Of a stretch of 64,000 nucleotides of DNA, positions 1-7,494 are shown in pieces. This stretch comes from DATEDA01 sp963827595 (lineage in GTDB: Bacteria; Pseudomonadota; Gammaproteobacteria; Burkholderiales; SG8-39): NCBI GenBank assembly GCA_963827595.1, contig CAWHBT010000018.1, positions 1 to 64,000 on the forward strand. The letters run 5' to 3'. How positions within the stretch are numbered: position 1 is the first letter of the stretch; every line of letters starts with the position of its first letter. The notes under the pieces were generated by a model. It searched no databases, had not been told where the DNA came from, and saw nothing but the letters and a program-made list of their open reading frames with translations. The translations under genes were made by a program, and so were the position numbers.

Positions 1-13
1 TTCGAGCGGCCCG

Positions 14-34
14 GCCAACAGCTTCGCTGTTGGC
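14..34. repeat. Short inverted repeat (hairpin) at window edge
   Basis: A perfect 9-bp stem (GCCAACAGC, 14-22, and GCTGTTGGC, 26-34) with a 3-nt loop. On the minus strand it directly follows GAGGGTAG (41-34), which resembles the 3' end of the 60-bp repeats at 42.0 and 53.8 kb. The first 119 bases otherwise hold no gene that I can support. It may be a repeat fragment or the terminator of a gene off the left edge. Confidence 0.4.
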
Positions 35-119
35 TACCCTCTTCGCTTCGCTCGTCGTCGCGCGCTCAACGCGAGCGTTGGAGGTCGACAGTATCCCGGA
101 CGGGCGACTGAGAGAGCGC

Positions 120-740
120 ATGAAAACCATCCTGTGCTATGGGGATTCGATCACTTGGGGATACAACCCGGTCGATGGGAGCCGATTCCCCCTCGAGCAG
201 CGTTGGCCCGGCGTGCTCCAGGCGGCACTCGGCAGCAGCTATCGCGTCGTCGAAGAAGGTCTCAGCGGCCGCACCGTCGCCACCGATTCGTGGATACTGC
301 CGCATCGCGACGGCCGCTCGATGCTCGGCCCGCTCCTCGAGTCGCATGCGCCGCTCGACTGGGTGATCATCCTTCTCGGCACAAACGATTGCGGACCGAC
401 TTATCGGCGCGACGTCGGCGAGATCGCGTTCGGCTGTGCCACGCTGCTCTGGACGGTGCAGAAATCGTCCGCTGGACCAATCGGCGGCGCGCCGCAGATG
501 CTCCTGGTATCACCACCGCCCTTCGGCAAGTTCTCGCCGTTCATGGAGCTTTTCTTTCGCGGGGGTGAGGCGACCGGCCGGGGACTGGCGGCCGCGTACG
601 CCACGGTCGCCGAGGCGTGTGGCGCGCGTTTCCTGGATGCAGCGAGGGTTCTCCCTCCAGGTCCGGTCGACGGCGTGCATCCCGATGCAAACGGTCAGCG
701 CCAGCTCGGCGAAGCAATCGCCAAGGTCATAGCGCCGTGA
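120..740 (+). CDS. SGNH/GDSL-family hydrolase (arylesterase-like)
   Basis: A 206-residue single-domain esterase of the SGNH hydrolase superfamily. Block I is CYGDSITWG near the N-terminus, with the nucleophilic Ser at about residue 10. Block III is GTNDC and the C-terminal block V is DGVHPDANG, which supplies the catalytic Asp and His. The reading frame is open upstream, but the ATG at 120 starts exactly where the family homology begins, so I prefer it. No signal peptide is visible, so a cytoplasmic esterase or lipase-like role on small acyl esters is likely; the substrate is unknown. It is the first of a run of small genes with lower G+C than the rest of the window. Confidence 0.85.
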   Translation: MKTILCYGDSITWGYNPVDGSRFPLEQRWPGVLQAALGSSYRVVEEGLSGRTVATDSWILPHRDGRSMLGPLLESHAPLDWVIILLGTNDCGPTYRRDVGEIAFGCATLLWTVQKSSAGPIGGAPQMLLVSPPPFGKFSPFMELFFRGGEATGRGLAAAYATVAEACGARFLDAARVLPPGPVDGVHPDANGQRQLGEAIAKVIAP

Positions 741-838
741 GTGTAATAGCCGCCGCCCGGCGATGCACCGGGGCCTAACCGCGCGTCGGGCACGGCCCGG
801 GCAACGTCTCTGGTAATCCTCAATCGGAGGGTGATTCA

Positions 839-1210
839 ATGACCGCTCAAACGCCCTACGCAATTCACACCGACGTCAAGTTCAATGCGCTGGAACTTAT
901 CGATGTCCAGCGACTTCACAAGGAAAACCGCGAGCAGTGGTTCAACCAGACGCTCTGTCAAGTGAATGACTCGGTCGTTCGCCTCGGCGTACTACAGGGG
1001 GAATTCCACTGGCACAAGCACGACGGAGAAGACGAGTTTTTCTATGTCATCGAGGGTAAGTTCGTCATCGATCTGGAGGGCCGCACCGTCGAGCTCGCGC
1101 CCCAGCAGGGATTTACGGTGCCCAAGGGAGTACTTCACCGAACAAGAGCTCCCGTCCGGACAGTGATCCTGATGATCGAAGGCAAGGGCGTCGTCCCAAC
1201 CGGCGACTGA
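839..1210 (+). CDS. Cupin-domain protein
   Basis: A 123-residue small beta-barrel cupin. The first cupin motif is visible as HWHKHDGEDEFFYVIEG (residues 57-73), offering H59, H61 and E66 as metal ligands, and the second motif has PKGVLHR with H100. The ATG at 839 is preceded by GGAGG at 826-830. Its codon use is A+T-richer than the genes downstream: the 60-base rows beginning at 841 and 901 are only 31/60 and 33/60 G+C. Cupins of this size are sugar isomerases, dioxygenases or sensors, and the sequence does not decide which. Confidence 0.85.
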   Translation: MTAQTPYAIHTDVKFNALELIDVQRLHKENREQWFNQTLCQVNDSVVRLGVLQGEFHWHKHDGEDEFFYVIEGKFVIDLEGRTVELAPQQGFTVPKGVLHRTRAPVRTVILMIEGKGVVPTGD

Positions 1211-1249
1211 CGATACCGGTGCCCAACCCCGCGTTCGACCGGAGTGATC

Positions 1250-1645
1250 GTGAGTACTCAAGACCTGGCCGGTGAGGCCCGCGCATTCCTCGAGCGCTAC
1301 ATGCGGGCCTTTGACTCCATCGACGGCACGCGAATCGCCGCGCTCTACCATGCGCCGTGCGTGACGGTGCGGGGCGACGGATCGATCCATTGTCTGCAGT
1401 CGCGCGAGGAACTCGCGCGTTTCTTCCAGGGCGTGGCTGACACCTATCACCGGGATGGCTATCGCAGTAGTCGATTCGCCAACCTGGAGGTCACGCCGAT
1501 TGGCGAGCGCAGCGTCTTGGTCACGGTGGACTGGGAGCTCCGGCGCGAAGATGGAAGTGTGCTGCGCCATTGGCGCCAGTCGTACAACCTTGTCCGGGTC
1601 GAGAGCGGCTGGCAGATTCTTGTCTCCACGTTTCACCTCAAGTGA
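1250..1645 (+). CDS. NTF2-like (SnoaL/DUF4440-type) protein
   Basis: A 131-residue protein with the cone-shaped NTF2-like fold pattern: an N-terminal helix pair (FLERYMRAFDSIDG), a short loop with CVTVRGDG, and a C-terminal curved sheet ending in WRQSYNLVRVESGWQILVS. I chose GTG at 1250 because GGAG at 1241-1244 lies 5 nt upstream; GTG at 1244 in the same frame would overlap that site. The fold serves many small enzymes and binding proteins, so no reaction can be assigned. A second NTF2-like gene follows 69 nt downstream, suggesting a paired function or an old duplication. Confidence 0.75.
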   Translation: MSTQDLAGEARAFLERYMRAFDSIDGTRIAALYHAPCVTVRGDGSIHCLQSREELARFFQGVADTYHRDGYRSSRFANLEVTPIGERSVLVTVDWELRREDGSVLRHWRQSYNLVRVESGWQILVSTFHLK

Positions 1646-1714
1646 CGGGTCGCTACCCTATGCGCGATCCGACACCTCGAGTTTCACCTTTCGCGCGAGC
1701 CCAGGAGGTAGACC

Positions 1715-2200
1715 ATGGAGAGTGAAGACGTCGCGGCGATCCGGGAGCTGGTCAGCGCCCAGTTCCGAAGCCTCGCTTGGACGCCGAAAGAGGATCCGGA
1801 CTGGGCGGCGTTCGCGCGAGGATTCCTACCCGGCGCAACTCTTTTCCCCGCGGCCCGACCGGTGAACCCTCAAACGGTCGATAAGTTCGTCGATCGCATG
1901 ACGCGACTGCGATCCGAGGGTAAGCTCGTGTCGTTCGAGGAGACGCCCCTCGGCTGCACCGTGAGCGTTTTCGGCAACGTCGCGGTCGCCTTCGCCGCTT
2001 GTGAGATGCTCGAAAACGGCTCGACCCTGACTCGGGATGTCAGCGCCATTGTGCTGGTCCGCGACAACGGCAGTTGGCGCGTCGCTGCGCAGGCCTGGGA
2101 CGTCGAGACCGAGTGGCGGAAGATCCCTGCCGCTCTCGCTGCGCTACGCGATGGTCATGTCGACGGCGCCACGCCACGCCCTGACCCGGATCACCCTTAG
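1715..2200 (+). CDS. NTF2-like (DUF4440-type) protein
   Basis: A 161-residue protein, again with the NTF2-like layout: an N-terminal helix (DVAAIRELVSAQF), a central segment with the GATLFPAARP pocket strand, and a C-terminal sheet (VSAIVLVRDNGSWRVAAQAWD). A strong AGGAGGTAG ribosome-binding site lies just before the ATG at 1715. It is only distantly similar to the NTF2-like protein encoded directly upstream. No catalytic residues can be assigned, and a role as a small isomerase, a dehydratase or a ligand-binding protein is possible. Confidence 0.75.
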   Translation: MESEDVAAIRELVSAQFRSLAWTPKEDPDWAAFARGFLPGATLFPAARPVNPQTVDKFVDRMTRLRSEGKLVSFEETPLGCTVSVFGNVAVAFAACEMLENGSTLTRDVSAIVLVRDNGSWRVAAQAWDVETEWRKIPAALAALRDGHVDGATPRPDPDHP

Positions 2201-2277
2201 CCCCGCGAAAGCTGCACCCCGCAGGGGGACACGATGCCCACCGCGAACGTTCGAGAAGCGCTATTAAACTCTGCGGA

Positions 2278-2664
2278 ATGACCATTCGAATCGTCCGTCT
2301 CGGCGCCGATCGATCCCCGGGCGAGGGGCTTCGTCTTGGTACCGTGAGACGTCCCCCGCGCGGCGTCGCGAAGAGCGAGTATTCATCGAAGAACTTCTAC
2401 GACGTCTGGCTGCCGACGCTCGCACCCAGCTCCGGGACCGTCAAACTTGCGCAAGGCGCGAAGAGCGAGCGCGAATGGGCCCGCTTCACGAAGAAATACC
2501 GTACCGAGATGGCCACCCCGGAGAACAGGGCGACCCTCGATCTCCTCGCCGCTCTCTCCCGTCAGACCGACTTCTCCGTAGGCTGCTATTGCGCCGATGA
2601 AGCGCGTTGCCATCGGTCGGTGCTGCGCATGCTGCTGCTCGAGCGCGGCGCGAAGGTGATATGA
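2278..2664 (+). CDS. DUF488 family protein
   Basis: A 128-residue protein of the DUF488 family, recognised from the N-terminal RLGADRSPGEGLRLGTVRRPPRGV segment region, a central EYSSKNFYDVWLP stretch and the diagnostic C-terminal GCYCADEARCHRSVL motif with two or three conserved Cys and a His. The family is widespread, mostly uncharacterised, and the Cys/His cluster suggests metal or redox chemistry. ATG at 2278. It is a single gene with no clear operon partner. Confidence 0.85.
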   Translation: MTIRIVRLGADRSPGEGLRLGTVRRPPRGVAKSEYSSKNFYDVWLPTLAPSSGTVKLAQGAKSEREWARFTKKYRTEMATPENRATLDLLAALSRQTDFSVGCYCADEARCHRSVLRMLLLERGAKVI

Positions 2665-2722
2665 GGGGTTCGGTAGTGTCAGCATTGACGCCCAAGTCGT
2701 CGTTGCACCGGAGCGGTGAGTG

Positions 2723-3079
2723 ATGACGACGGTTGCCAACCTCGCGGTTGCGCTGGTGGCGCTGTTGCACCTGTACTTCCTGATCCTGGAGATGCTCCTT
2801 TGGGAAAAGCCGCTGGGCCTGCGCACTTTCGGGCTCACGCCAGAGTTCGCGAAGGCCTCGAAGGCGCTGGCCGCAAACCAGGGTTTGTACAATGGCTTCC
2901 TGGTCGCGGGGCTGGTCTGGGGGCTCGGCCTCGGCGAGGCCGGCAATCCGATCAAGATCTTTTTTCTGAGCTGCGTCGTCGTGGCCGGGGTCTTTGGAGC
3001 ATTAACCGCCAACCGCAAGATACTCTGGGTTCAGGCGCTTCCCGGCGCGATCGCTCTCGCGTTGGTTTTGGCGTCTTGA
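2723..3079 (+). CDS. DUF1304 family small membrane protein
   Basis: A 118-residue protein with about four hydrophobic segments: ANLAVALVALLHLYFLILEM, NGFLVAGLVWGLGLG, IKIFFLSCVVVAGVFGAL and ALPGAIALALVLAS. Conserved features of DUF1304 inner-membrane proteins are the early H-x-Y-F/EM stretch and the NQGLYNGFLVAGL segment. ATG at 2723 follows GGAG at 2710-2713; a GTG lies one codon upstream. Function of the family is unknown. Confidence 0.85.
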   Translation: MTTVANLAVALVALLHLYFLILEMLLWEKPLGLRTFGLTPEFAKASKALAANQGLYNGFLVAGLVWGLGLGEAGNPIKIFFLSCVVVAGVFGALTANRKILWVQALPGAIALALVLAS

Positions 3080-3120
3080 GACCAGCGGACATGCAACTGA
3101 CCGCTGACAGGAGGAGAGCC

Positions 3121-3978
3121 ATGAAACTAGCGCTATCGGTCGGGGCGATCACCCTCGGCGCATTCGCGTCAAGCGTCCACGCCGCATGCCCCTCCGACGT
3201 CGACACCGCGGCGATGGCGGCGCGCTACGCCAATCTGCAGCCGGCGCCGAACCCGCCGCCGGACATGACGATGGCCGAGGCGATCTGCGGCCGCGACAAG
3301 TTCACGAGTTTTCTTGCCCAGAACTACGGCAAGGTCGTCGGCTACAAGGCGGGGCTCACCAACCCGGCGGTGCAGAAGCGCTTCAACTACCCGAACCCGG
3401 TGCGGGGAACGCTGTTCGAGAAGATGCTGCTCCAGGACGGCGCGGAGGTCTCCGCCAAGTTCGGCGCGCGGCCCCTGTTCGAGGCCGACATCGTCATGGA
3501 AGTGAAGGACGCCGGCATCAACCAGGCGAAGACGCCGCTCGACGCGCTGCGGCACATCTCGCGCATCTATCCGTTCATCGAGCTCCCGGACCTCGTGGTG
3601 GAGGATCCCGCGAAGATCACCGGCCCGGGCATCACGTACTCGAACGTGGGCGCAAGGCTCGGCGTGCTCGGCCGGCCGGTCACGGTGAAGGCGACCCCCG
3701 AGCTCGTCGAGGCCCTGGCGAATATGACCGTGAGGCTCGTCGACCAGGACGGCAAGGAGATCGAGACGAGCAAGGGCAACGCAATCCTCGGGCAGCCTCT
3801 GAACGCCGTCCTGTGGCTGGTCAAGGACCTGAACGGCAGCGGCATCTCGCTGAAGAAGGGCGACCTCCTCAGCCTCGGCTCGTTCTCGCGGCTGCTGCCG
3901 CCGAAGGCCGGGACGGGCGCGAAGGTGATCTACGAAGGCCTGCCGGGGAATCCAACGGTGAGCGTGCGCTTCAAATAG
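3121..3978 (+). CDS. Exported FAH/MhpD-like (2-keto-4-pentenoate hydratase-like) protein
   Basis: A 285-residue protein with a clear N-terminal signal peptide (about residues 1-21, hydrophobic core then VHA before ACPSDVD) and a fumarylacetoacetate hydrolase/2-keto-4-pentenoate hydratase fold. Family marks are VVGYKAGLTNPAVQKRF, the FEADIVMEVKD strand carrying the metal-ligand acid, and GKGDLLSLGSF-like residues near the end. Family members normally act in the cytoplasm on enols of 2-keto acids, so an exported version is unusual. ATG at 3121 follows AGGAGAG. A GNAT gene begins 3 nt after its stop, implying co-transcription. Confidence 0.85.
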   Translation: MKLALSVGAITLGAFASSVHAACPSDVDTAAMAARYANLQPAPNPPPDMTMAEAICGRDKFTSFLAQNYGKVVGYKAGLTNPAVQKRFNYPNPVRGTLFEKMLLQDGAEVSAKFGARPLFEADIVMEVKDAGINQAKTPLDALRHISRIYPFIELPDLVVEDPAKITGPGITYSNVGARLGVLGRPVTVKATPELVEALANMTVRLVDQDGKEIETSKGNAILGQPLNAVLWLVKDLNGSGISLKKGDLLSLGSFSRLLPPKAGTGAKVIYEGLPGNPTVSVRFK

Positions 3979-3981
3979 GCG

Positions 3982-4659
3982 ATGGAGCCCGCGCTGACCG
4001 ACTGGCAACCCCGTCCTCGCCCCGCACGCCTGACGCTCGAGGGACAGTTCTGCCGCCTGGAGCCACTCGACCCCGCGCGCCATGGCGATCAGCTGTTCGC
4101 CGCTTCGATGGCGCCGGGCGCCGAGGACCGGCTCCGCTTCCTGTTCGAGTCGCCGCAGGACCGGGCCGGGTTCGCGGCCTGGCTGACGCACGCCGCCGCG
4201 TCCGAGGAGTACCTGTTCTTCGGGGTGATCGATCGGTCGAGCCAGCGCTGCGAGGGCCGCCAGGCGTTCCTGCGCATCACGCCCGAGCACGGGGTGATCG
4301 AGATCGGGAGCATCCTGTGGGGGCCGGCGATCGCCCGGACCCGCGTCGCGACCGAATCCCTGTTCCTGTCCGCCCGGTACGCGTTCGACGCGCTGGGCTA
4401 CCGTCGCTTCGAGTGGAAGTGCAACGCGCGCAACGAACCCTCGATCCGGGCCGCACGCCGGTTCGGGTTCACCTACGAGGGCACTTTCCGGCAGCACATG
4501 GTGGTCAAGGGACAGAGCCGCGACACGGCCTGGTTCGCCATGACCGACGGCGAGTGGCCCGCGATCCGCACCGCGTTCGAGCGCTGGCTCGCGCCCGACA
4601 ACTTCGACCGGGACGGCCGGCAACGCGCCCGCCTCGAGGACCTGAGGCGTCGCGGATGA
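3982..4659 (+). CDS. GNAT-family N-acetyltransferase (RimJ/RimL-like)
   Basis: A 225-residue acyltransferase of the GCN5 superfamily, closest in layout to the RimJ/RimL-like branch: an N-terminal RLEPLDPARHGDQLF segment, a middle FFGVIDRSSQRCEGRQ strand, and the acetyl-CoA binding part IEIGSILWGPAIARTRVATE followed by FEWKCNARNEPSIRAARRFGF. The last motif is characteristic of this branch. It would transfer an acetyl group from acetyl-CoA to a small amine or protein N-terminus; the acceptor is not predictable. Starts 3 nt after the preceding stop and lies 31 nt before a RidA gene. Confidence 0.88.
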   Translation: MEPALTDWQPRPRPARLTLEGQFCRLEPLDPARHGDQLFAASMAPGAEDRLRFLFESPQDRAGFAAWLTHAAASEEYLFFGVIDRSSQRCEGRQAFLRITPEHGVIEIGSILWGPAIARTRVATESLFLSARYAFDALGYRRFEWKCNARNEPSIRAARRFGFTYEGTFRQHMVVKGQSRDTAWFAMTDGEWPAIRTAFERWLAPDNFDRDGRQRARLEDLRRRG

Positions 4660-4690
4660 CCGGATACACGACTCGCGGCGGAGGCAGCTC

Positions 4691-5155
4691 ATGACGGGCA
4701 ACGTGGATCGCCGCCTGGCCGAGCTCGGCATCGCGCTCCCCGACGCCCCGCGGCCGCTCGGCGCGTACCGGGCCGCCGTTCAGGCCGGCGGGCTGCTCTT
4801 TCTCTCCGGCCAGCTGCCCATCCAGGACGGCGCCCTGCGCTACAAGGGCCGCGTCGGGGCCGAGCTCACGCTCGAGGAGGGCCGGGCAGCGGCCGAGCTG
4901 ACGGCGCTGAATGCGCTGGCCCAGATCCGCCAGTTCCTGGGCGGTTTCGACCGCCTGCGCCAGATCGTGCGGCTGGAGGGGCACGTGGCCAGCGCGCCGG
5001 GCTTCTACGACCAGCCGAAGGTGCTGGACGCCGCCTCCGAGCTGCTGAGCCGCGTCCTGGGAGAACGGGCCGGCCACGCCCGATCCGCGTTTGCCGCGAG
5101 CCACCTCCCGGCGAACGCGGCGATCGAGCTGATCATCACGGCCGAGGTCGAGTGA
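4691..5155 (+). CDS. RidA (YjgF/YER057c/UK114) family protein
   Basis: A 154-residue RidA-family protein of the longer subtype. Visible marks are the LGAYRAAVQAGGLLFLSGQLP segment, the KGRVGAELT loop, and the C-terminal ASHLPANAAIELIITAEVE. RidA proteins hydrolyse reactive enamine/imine intermediates made by PLP enzymes; this longer subtype (LPANAAIEL instead of the canonical R-x(4)LP-x(4)-E) often lacks the classic catalytic Arg and may act differently. GGAGG precedes the ATG at 4691. Confidence 0.88.
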   Translation: MTGNVDRRLAELGIALPDAPRPLGAYRAAVQAGGLLFLSGQLPIQDGALRYKGRVGAELTLEEGRAAAELTALNALAQIRQFLGGFDRLRQIVRLEGHVASAPGFYDQPKVLDAASELLSRVLGERAGHARSAFAASHLPANAAIELIITAEVE

Positions 5156-5222
5156 GACCGCGGCGGACCGGCGGGGACGGCCGAGGCGAGGACGCAGCTG
5201 CCACCCCGTACGCACGCAGATC

Positions 5223-5615
5223 GTGACCGCCGACTTCAACGCCGCCTGCGTCTCGGTCGAAGAGGACGCGGACGGCTGGCTGGTCGGCTTCGCGGAGTCC
5301 GAATTCGGCGCCAGGCGGTACCTCCAGCTGCACCGCGCAAAGTCGCCGCACCCCGGGGACGTCGAGCTCGGGCTGGGCGGATACCACGTCGAGGTGGACG
5401 ACCCGAGCCGGTCGTGCCACGGCGGGATCGCGTCGTTCGAGCTCTTCGACGACCGTGCGGTCGTGGCGTTCGACGCCGACGCCGCACCAGCGCTCGGCGG
5501 CCGGAAAGGCATCGTGGTCGCGTTCGCGCTGCGCGCGAAGCAGCTCGATCAGCTGCGCGCCTGCCTCGCCAGGATCTTCAAGGACGACGAGTGCTTCCTC
5601 GACCGGAGCGCCTGA
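5223..5615 (+). CDS. Imm10-like immunity-protein family member
   Basis: A 130-residue protein starting at GTG 5223. Its pattern resembles Imm10-type immunity proteins: an early VEEDADGWLVGFAESEF strand pair, RYLQLHRAKSP, a central GGYHVEVDDPSRSCHGGI block, and an amphipathic C-terminal helix (KQLDQLRACLARIF). Such proteins normally neutralise a polymorphic toxin encoded next door, but no toxin gene is seen on either side, so this may be an orphan. I assigned the family from memory of its motif pattern, so the family call is moderate while the gene itself is well supported by codon use. Confidence 0.6.
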   Translation: MTADFNAACVSVEEDADGWLVGFAESEFGARRYLQLHRAKSPHPGDVELGLGGYHVEVDDPSRSCHGGIASFELFDDRAVVAFDADAAPALGGRKGIVVAFALRAKQLDQLRACLARIFKDDECFLDRSA

Positions 5616-5719
5616 CCGCGCGGCGGCCGCCGCAGCCGCGACGCCGGAAGCGGTCCGGCGCAAAACGACGTACTCTCACGGTTTGCCGCAACCTGGAATC
5701 CCATTGAATAGGACCGCCG

Positions 5720-5884
5720 ATGGCCAAACCCAACTACGCGTTCGCGAAGCGTCAAAGAGATCTCGCCAAGAAGCAGAAGAAGGAAGCCAAGAAGCAGAAG
5801 AAGGCCGCGCAGGCCCAGGTCGAGCAGTCGCCGGCGGAGGCCCCGCCGCTTCCGCCGCCGGCCGAGGACAAGCCCGCCAGCTGA
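5720..5884 (+). CDS. Small Lys-rich conserved protein (54 residues)
   Basis: A 54-residue protein beginning MAKPNYAFAKRQRDLAKKQK, followed by KK(E/A)AKKQKK repeats and a Pro/Ala-rich acidic tail. The N-terminal half is strongly basic and helical. Small proteins starting MAKPNY-F-KRQR-LAKK recur in proteobacteria, where they are annotated only as hypothetical. A GGACC-type weak ribosome site precedes ATG 5720, and the next gene starts 13 nt downstream of its stop. Nucleic-acid or ribosome binding is a guess from charge only. Confidence 0.7.
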   Translation: MAKPNYAFAKRQRDLAKKQKKEAKKQKKAAQAQVEQSPAEAPPLPPPAEDKPAS

Positions 5885-5897
5885 GACGGGGCGCTCC

Positions 5898-6329
5898 ATG
5901 GAACGGCTGGCCATCCCGCAGAGCCTCGCCGAGTGGAACGAGCGCGGCCGGGACTACCTGCCCGGGCATCTCGGCATGGAGTGCCTCGCGGTCGAGCCCG
6001 ACGAGGTGCGCATCCGCATGCAGGTCGAGCCGCGCAAGTGCGCGTGGAACGGATTCCTGCACGCCGGCGCGGTCGTGTCGCTCGCCGACACCGCATGCGG
6101 CTACGCGACCGTGCGGAATCTGCCGGATGACGCCAGCGGCTTCACGACCATCGAGCTCAAGAGCAACTTCCTCGGCACCACGCTCGAAGGCGACGTGATC
6201 TGCGTGGCGCGCCCCGCCCACAAGGGCCGGACGACCCAGGTCTGGGACGCGGAGGTCCGCGCCGCGAAGACCGGCAAGACGATCGCGCTCTTTCGCTGCA
6301 CCCAGATGATCCTGCGCTCGCGGAGCTAG
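5898..6329 (+). CDS. PaaI-family hotdog thioesterase
   Basis: A 143-residue single hotdog-fold protein. The central helix region NGFLHAGAVVSLADTACGYA carries the conserved HAG and the acidic residue used by PaaI-type acyl-CoA thioesterases, and TTIELKSNFLGT is the family strand that follows. It would hydrolyse small acyl-CoA or aryl-acyl-CoA esters to free CoA. It is not adjacent to the benzoyl-CoA genes at 32-38 kb but could serve any CoA pathway. ATG at 5898. Confidence 0.85.
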   Translation: MERLAIPQSLAEWNERGRDYLPGHLGMECLAVEPDEVRIRMQVEPRKCAWNGFLHAGAVVSLADTACGYATVRNLPDDASGFTTIELKSNFLGTTLEGDVICVARPAHKGRTTQVWDAEVRAAKTGKTIALFRCTQMILRSRS

Positions 6330-6351
6330 CCGGCAGCGCTTCGTCGGCATT

Positions 6352-6369
6352 GCGCCCTTCCCAGGGCGC
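6352..6369. terminator. Hairpin after the thioesterase gene
   Basis: A perfect 7-bp stem GCGCCCT (6352-6358) / AGGGCGC (6363-6369) with loop TCCC, 22 nt after the thioesterase stop and before the TRAP cluster. There is no T-tract, so it is at best a weak intrinsic terminator or processing site. Confidence 0.35.
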
Positions 6370-6459
6370 TCCGCGCTCGACCGGTCCCCACGCCTTCCCC
6401 TTCGCCGGAACGGCCCTGTAAACTTGCGGGGCTCGCTCGACCAGGAGGAGGAAACAACG

Positions 6460-7475
6460 ATGTCGATCGTCCGCATCTTCGCGGCCGCAGCGGTCGCCTT
6501 TGCGGCGGCGCCCGCGGCTGCCGACTTCAACGACAAGAACCCGATCACCGCCACGGTGACCGGCGCGACGCCGTCCGGCTATCCGCGGACCATGGTGGAG
6601 GGGTTGAACGCGGTCGTGCGCGACGCCTATCCGGGCTCGTCGGTGTCCTTCAAGCCGAACTCGCCCGGCGGCGGCGTGCTCGCCATCGCCGAAGGCCAGG
6701 CCGACTTCACGGCCACCGCGACCGGCACCGAGATCCGGCTCGCGAACGACGGCCAGTCGCCGTACCAGAAGCCGCTCAAGGGCAAGTTCAGCTACGTCAT
6801 GCAGCTGTACGACAACCAGTACATCCACTTCCTGATGACCAAGGCGTGGGCCGACGCCAACGGGATCAAGAGCTGGGAGGACATCGCGGCCAAGAAGCCG
6901 CGCATGCGCCTCGCGATCAACCGGCCGGACAACCCGCAGACCACCATCGGCGGGCCCTACGAGGTGATGAAGGCGCCGGCTTCACCATCGACGACATCGA
7001 GAAATGGGGCGGCAGCTACGTCCTCGGCAACAGCCAGATCGGCCTCGACGCGATCGTCGACGGCAAGGCGGACGTCTTCATGAACGCCCGCAACCTGGGC
7101 GACGCGCTGGTCAAGGACATCGCCGGCAAGCGCGCGCTCCTCTGGATCGACGGCAACCCGAGCATGATCCAGCAGGCGGCCGCGGTCTTCAGCAACCAGG
7201 ATGGACATGGTGCCGAAGGGACCTACCCGTTCATGGAGAAGGACTACCCGACGGTGCGCGATGTGGGTGTCGCTCCTCGCCGGCAGCGCACGTCCCGGAC
7301 GAGGTCGTCTACAAGTACGTGAAGGCGATCGCCGAGAACGAGGGGCGCGTCCAGGCGATCGGCGGCTCGCTCAAGACCGAGCTTCACCGTGCAGAAGATG
7401 GCCACCAATCCCGCCGAGCTCCCCTATCACCCGGGCGCGCTCCGCTACTACAGCGAAAAGGGACTGGTGAAGTAG
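6460..7475 (+). pseudogene. TAXI-family TRAP transporter substrate-binding protein, frameshifted
   Basis: An exported solute receptor of the TAXI type of TRAP transporters, about 338 residues if repaired, the usual family length. Signal peptide (MSIVRIFAAAAVAFAAAPAAA), then TATVTGATPSGYP, GGGVLAIAEGQADF, and the C-terminal DEVVYKYVKAIAENEGRVQ helix. The frame breaks at about 6972 (one G lost in the run ATGAAGGCG), about 7262, about 7287 and about 7385, possibly also at 7200-7221. Protein similarity resumes at once after each break and runs to the TAG at 7475. AGGAGGAGG precedes ATG 6460. It is either a broken gene or an error-rich stretch of assembly. Confidence 0.8.
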
Positions 7476-7494
7476 TCGCCGCGGAGCGGCGACG

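Noticed and set aside
2716..3978. One long protein covering the DUF1304 gene and the hydratase-like gene
   Set aside because: The upstream part is in a different frame from the DUF1304 protein and has no similarity; the signal peptide at 3121 marks the true start.
5000..6000. A toxin gene partner for the Imm10-like protein
   Set aside because: Neither the upstream RidA gene nor the downstream small protein resembles a toxin or a secretion component.
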